Notes under the pieces: generated by a model
Seen by the model: only the letters and a program-made list of their open reading frames with translations
What the model was told of the DNA's origin: nothing
The model's database searches: none
Shown: positions 60,605 through 64,000 of the stretch, piece after piece
How the letters are laid out: each line of letters starts with the position of its first letter
Position numbering within the stretch: position 1 is the stretch's first letter
Source: Thermodesulfobacterium thermophilum DSM 1276
GTDB lineage: Bacteria; Desulfobacterota; Thermodesulfobacteria; Thermodesulfobacteriales; Thermodesulfobacteriaceae
Direction: 5' to 3'
Assembly: GCF_000421605.1 (NCBI RefSeq)
Contig: NZ_ATXI01000009.1
Coordinates: 1 to 64,000 of the forward strand
Length of the DNA: 64,000 nucleotides
Program-made: the position numbers and the translations under genes

Positions 60605-63600
60605 ATGATAGAAAAGTTCACTTCTAAAGCCTTATTAGCCAATTTAGCCTATACTTTTGTAGAAAACGTAGAGTACGACCCTAAGTATAATGTTTTCCCA
60701 GAAATTTATGCTAAGTTTCCAGCTCTTAGGCAACAAATAGAAACACTTTTAAAAGAGGCCTTCCATCCTTATAAAAATAATCTTCTTGTTTTAGAAGAAC
60801 TTAGAAGTTACTTTTTAAAGAACCTTTCGATTTTACTTAAACATCCCTACAGAAACAGGGCTTACTGGTTAATTTTTGACCTTTTATTTAAGTTTTTTGG
60901 AAAAGACCAAGAAACTAACATCAAAACCGCAGAGACTATTTTTTCTATACTTGATAAAACAGCAGACCTAATCGACCAAGAAACTTTTTACGAGCTAATC
61001 CCTGTTTTAAAAGAAATTTTAAAGGCCATAACCAACCTTCCAGAAGAATATTTTCTAAATTTTTTAGAAAACTACTATTCTTTTAAACGTTTAGTTCAAA
61101 AACTGAGCAAACTTTCTTTTTCCCGAGAACTTGAGTTGGTTTATATAGACCTTCTTAAAAAAACTTATATTTCAACCTATACTTTTTGGGGAAAATTAGC
61201 TAAAACCTGTGAGGCTAATCTTATACAAAACCCCTCGGACATAAAACTTAAAGAGAATTTTTTAACCTCAACCTATTTTGAAAGTCTCATCAACTCATTA
61301 ACTGAAAAATCTGTTACCTTATCTCATCTTTTATCTCTTCCAGATCATTTAGACCTACTTAAAAAATTAAAAAATTTTATATCTTCTCTCAATCAACTGA
61401 ACCATTACAATATTTCTGACGAACTAAAAATCAATTTTCTTTTTGATTTGATAAAAGCCCCCATTCTTAAACTCATCCATGAAGAATTAATCAGAGAAGT
61501 AAACCATAATTTAATCTTAATGATTAACTCTAAACCTTACCAAAACTTAGACGAATTTATCAGAAAATTTTTTGATATTCTAAAAGAAAAACTCAACCTT
61601 TATCCACGGACTGCCCTTGAATGTATTAAAAACATAGGGATTTGTATTCTAAACAAAAAAGAGGTTTATCTTATAGAAGTTTTGATAAATGAAATCATAA
61701 AGGTTGGGTTTCAACCTCCACAGATCAAAGGAATAGGTTTAAATTGGAAGATTATCCAAAACCCGCACCATCTCCTTAACATAAAAACTTGGCTTGAGAT
61801 TTTTAAGGTTAATCCTGAATGGTGTAGTAGTCTTTTGGCTGCTATGATCTTAAACCTAAGACTATATGGAATTTCTATCAAAGATACAGATCTTTTTCAA
61901 AAAGAGATTACCCACCTACTTAACGCTCCTATCAAACCGGTTTACAACCTTACCAAACAGTTTTGTAAACTACTACCTGTTTATTACAACGAAATCGGAG
62001 CAGAAGGTCTTATAAGAGACATATCTACAGAATTAGATGAACTCTTTAACAGGCAAGATTCTTTAATCCATTTTTTAAGAAAGTTTATACACATCGAAAA
62101 CTCAAGCTTAGCAGTTGAATTCATAAAAGATATTCTTAAATACTGGTTTACCCTGGAAGATAGACATATTTTAAAATATTTACCAGAAATACTTCATAAC
62201 AAGTTAAAAAATGAAGAAATTGAAATGCATATCAAAATGCAAGGTTTACTTCAAGCTGTTTTTCAGAAAGCAAATTTAAAAAATTTTGAGGAACTTTTAA
62301 ACATAGACCTTTCATCTTTGGAAAAAATCCTTAAAGAAATAGACTTTGAAGAAACATATAAAAAGAAACTTTATCTTACGGTTTCTTTGTACCATTTAGA
62401 ATATCAGAAGTATTTTGGGGTGTTAAAAGACATAAATCTTTTGTTAACCCAATACGACGAAAAGGAATTTCCTTTTATCGCCGAACTAAAAGAGCTTTTA
62501 CAAAAAGAGCCTCAAGATTTATATGAGGTTTTAGAAAAAATCTTAGCTTGGATGTCTGACCTAAAAGAGATTATCCTGTCTAAGCAGACCTATCCTCCTA
62601 TAGAAGAAATCCTTCAGAAAAGACATGTAGCTGCCGACATTCCCTCTATGTACGGGAGATATAAAGAAAAGAAATTTGATGCCTTAGGACTTACCTTTCG
62701 TCTGGAATACCTTGCCAACCTTTTATTTGAAAGGCTTATAGAAAGGTTTGACCTTCAGTTTATCACAAGAGCCTCTTTCTTTAAAATTCTTAAAATATTA
62801 AAACTTTTTAAAATGGCCTTAGACATCGATGGGATTTTTTCACAAAAATTTGAATCCTCGTTAAACCTTCTTGAATATTCTTTGAAAAGTTATCCTTTAA
62901 CCTATAATCAATACCTGGACATTTTTCGTGGATTATTAGAGGGGGTTCAACATATAGTAAAAGTTTACTATGTAAACCCCTTTCTCAAGGTCTTTCCCTT
63001 GGTATTTCAAACACTAAGTGAAGAAGAAATTTTAGAAAAGTACAGAAAATGTTTCTGTGGTTTAGAAAAAGAGCAACGTTATTTTTGTATAAGTGAGGTA
63101 GTAATAAAAGACCTTATAGGAGAGGCTTTTAGTCTAACCCATCTAGACCGTTTTCTTAAAAAGATCTACGATATACTTTCTTCTTATTTAGAAAAGATAG
63201 CTAAAGAGGACTTAAACCTATTAATGAGCTATGACCCCAGAAGAACCCTCTCTTTTATACATAAACCCAACAAGTTAGTAACAGACTTGATTTATCTCGG
63301 AAACAAAGGATACATTCTTACGGTGTTAGCTCAGGAACAAGAAATAAAAAACAAAATACCCCCAGGTTTTATTCTAACTACAGAAGTGTTTAGATGTTAC
63401 CCTCTTATAAAAAAATATCCTGAATTATGGCTTGATTATACTGAAAAAATTGAACAAAATATCAAGATGTTAGAAGATATTTCTCAGAAAGTTTTTGGAG
63501 GTAAAGAAAATCCTTTAATATTAAGTATAAGAAGCGGGGCAGCCCTTTCTATGCCTGGGATGATGAATTCTATCTTGAACGTAGGATTAAATCTTGAAAC

Positions 63601-64000
63601 AGTAGAGGGATTGGCCAAGGTTTCTGGGAATACATGGTTTGCTTGGGATACATACCGCAGGTTTATTCAAAGCTGGGCTATGGCTTTTGGGGTACCTCGA
63701 GATTTTTTTAACCATCTTATGCGAGAGCATAAACGAAAGTATAAAGTAAAGAAAAAAAGGGAGTTTAGCGGAGAACAGATGCAAGAACTTGCGTTACTCT
63801 ACAGGAAAAGTATTCAAGAGTTAGGAATTCCGGTCATCGATGATCCTTGGGAACAGCTTTTTAAAGGAATTGAATTGATTTTAACCTCTTGGTTTAATGA
63901 AAAAGCGAAGTCTTATCGGGAGATAATGCAGCTTTCTGATGAATGGGGAACGGCTGTAATCGTTCAACAGATGGTTTTTGGAAACATAGGCGACCAAACA
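60605..64000 (+). CDS. giant PPDK-like PEP/pyruvate-binding protein, N-terminal 1132 codons (3' end outside window)
   Basis: Open from ATG 60605 to the window edge. Residues 1 to about 890 are a predominantly helical, Leu/Lys/Glu-rich region with no recognised catalytic motif, though it includes 'ADIPSMYGRYKEKKFDALGL'. From about 894 the ATP-grasp/PEP-pyruvate-binding fold of pyruvate phosphate dikinase begins: 'LIYLGNKGYILTVLAQEQEI', 'IPPGFILTTEVFR', 'LSIRSGAALSMPGMMNSILN' (about 974), 'GNTWFAWDTYRRFIQSWAMA', 'WGTAVIVQQMVFGNIGD'. In PPDK the His-carrying and PEP domains follow; they would lie beyond the window. The start is 3 bp after the GNAT stop. Confidence 0.85.
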   Translation, partial: MIEKFTSKALLANLAYTFVENVEYDPKYNVFPEIYAKFPALRQQIETLLKEAFHPYKNNLLVLEELRSYFLKNLSILLKHPYRNRAYWLIFDLLFKFFGKDQETNIKTAETIFSILDKTADLIDQETFYELIPVLKEILKAITNLPEEYFLNFLENYYSFKRLVQKLSKLSFSRELELVYIDLLKKTYISTYTFWGKLAKTCEANLIQNPSDIKLKENFLTSTYFESLINSLTEKSVTLSHLLSLPDHLDLLKKLKNFISSLNQLNHYNISDELKINFLFDLIKAPILKLIHEELIREVNHNLILMINSKPYQNLDEFIRKFFDILKEKLNLYPRTALECIKNIGICILNKKEVYLIEVLINEIIKVGFQPPQIKGIGLNWKIIQNPHHLLNIKTWLEIFKVNPEWCSSLLAAMILNLRLYGISIKDTDLFQKEITHLLNAPIKPVYNLTKQFCKLLPVYYNEIGAEGLIRDISTELDELFNRQDSLIHFLRKFIHIENSSLAVEFIKDILKYWFTLEDRHILKYLPEILHNKLKNEEIEMHIKMQGLLQAVFQKANLKNFEELLNIDLSSLEKILKEIDFEETYKKKLYLTVSLYHLEYQKYFGVLKDINLLLTQYDEKEFPFIAELKELLQKEPQDLYEVLEKILAWMSDLKEIILSKQTYPPIEEILQKRHVAADIPSMYGRYKEKKFDALGLTFRLEYLANLLFERLIERFDLQFITRASFFKILKILKLFKMALDIDGIFSQKFESSLNLLEYSLKSYPLTYNQYLDIFRGLLEGVQHIVKVYYVNPFLKVFPLVFQTLSEEEILEKYRKCFCGLEKEQRYFCISEVVIKDLIGEAFSLTHLDRFLKKIYDILSSYLEKIAKEDLNLLMSYDPRRTLSFIHKPNKLVTDLIYLGNKGYILTVLAQEQEIKNKIPPGFILTTEVFRCYPLIKKYPELWLDYTEKIEQNIKMLEDISQKVFGGKENPLILSIRSGAALSMPGMMNSILNVGLNLETVEGLAKVSGNTWFAWDTYRRFIQSWAMAFGVPRDFFNHLMREHKRKYKVKKKREFSGEQMQELALLYRKSIQELGIPVIDDPWEQLFKGIELILTSWFNEKAKSYREIMQLSDEWGTAVIVQQMVFGNIGDQT

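Overview
The window looks like core chromosome of a thermophilic, anaerobic, Gram-negative bacterium, most like the Thermodesulfobacterium group (inference; no 16S rRNA gene is present). The DNA is AT-rich, proteins are rich in Lys, Glu and Ile, and intergenic gaps are short. Outer-membrane genes (lpxD, kdsA, kdsC, lptC, a LolB-like lipoprotein) show an LPS-bearing envelope. ThyX instead of ThyA, a bacterial STT3 oligosaccharyltransferase, Rex, an RpoH-type sigma factor and a CXXCH protein fit an anaerobic thermophile. I see no phage, insertion sequence, transposase, CRISPR array or rRNA operon.

Layout. 1-4.3 kb: end of a PAS-domain gene, divergent smc, and a convergent PilZ gene. 4.3-13.5 kb (minus): two transcription units, one running STT3 > cupin > argB > valS > PilZ, and upstream of it DegT-type aminotransferase > TIM-barrel isomerase > MltD-like lytic transglycosylase. 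13.6-19.8 kb (plus): GT9 glycosyltransferase, YedF, tRNA-Met, a 68-residue amphi-Trp protein, tRNA-Cys, queD-queE, an RpoH-type sigma factor, a TPR protein and a LolB-like lipoprotein. 19.8-23.7 kb (minus): two CNNM/CorC proteins behind two unrecognised proteins. 23.7-28.9 kb: a gene-poor 588-bp gap, nikR, an acyl-CoA synthetase, then convergent rnr and a small haem protein. 29.3-33.9 kb (plus): gatB-mtnA-rex and dut-thyX. 33.9-36.9 kb (minus): tRNA-Val > thrS > infC > FmdB. 37-40 kb: lpxD, a flavin reductase with a 52-residue BFD-like partner, and a CBS-GGDEF protein. 40-44.6 kb (minus): kdsA > kdsC > lptC > radC > ispH fused to a membrane domain > tadA. 44.6-52.4 kb (plus): radical SAM protein, MTH1187-family protein, argG, transaldolase, PAP2 phosphatase, GT-C glycosyltransferase, radA, a VTT protein. 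52.4-53.9 kb (minus): hisF, a second FmdB, cutA. 54-64 kb: ndk-thiL, hsp20 divergent from clpB, then hpf, rapZ, a GNAT and the first 1132 codons of a giant PPDK-like protein that runs off the window.

How the genes work together. dut and thyX form a dUTP-to-dTMP module. queD and queE make the queuosine precursor. kdsA, kdsC, lptC and lpxD supply LPS. The aminotransferase, isomerase, GT9 and STT3 suggest protein or surface glycosylation. hsp20, clpB and hpf form a stress block whose divergent promoters look alike, and the RpoH-type factor at 16.7 kb is a candidate to read them.

Most unusual items: the IspH-membrane-protein fusion, the roughly 890-residue N-terminal extension on the PPDK-like protein, a rex gene that appears to start at AUU and has a changed nucleotide-binding loop, a ThyX with two changes in its signature, and two unrecognised proteins in a CorC operon. 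I do not see a clearly new multi-gene defence or mobile system; these are single-gene or small-operon novelties.
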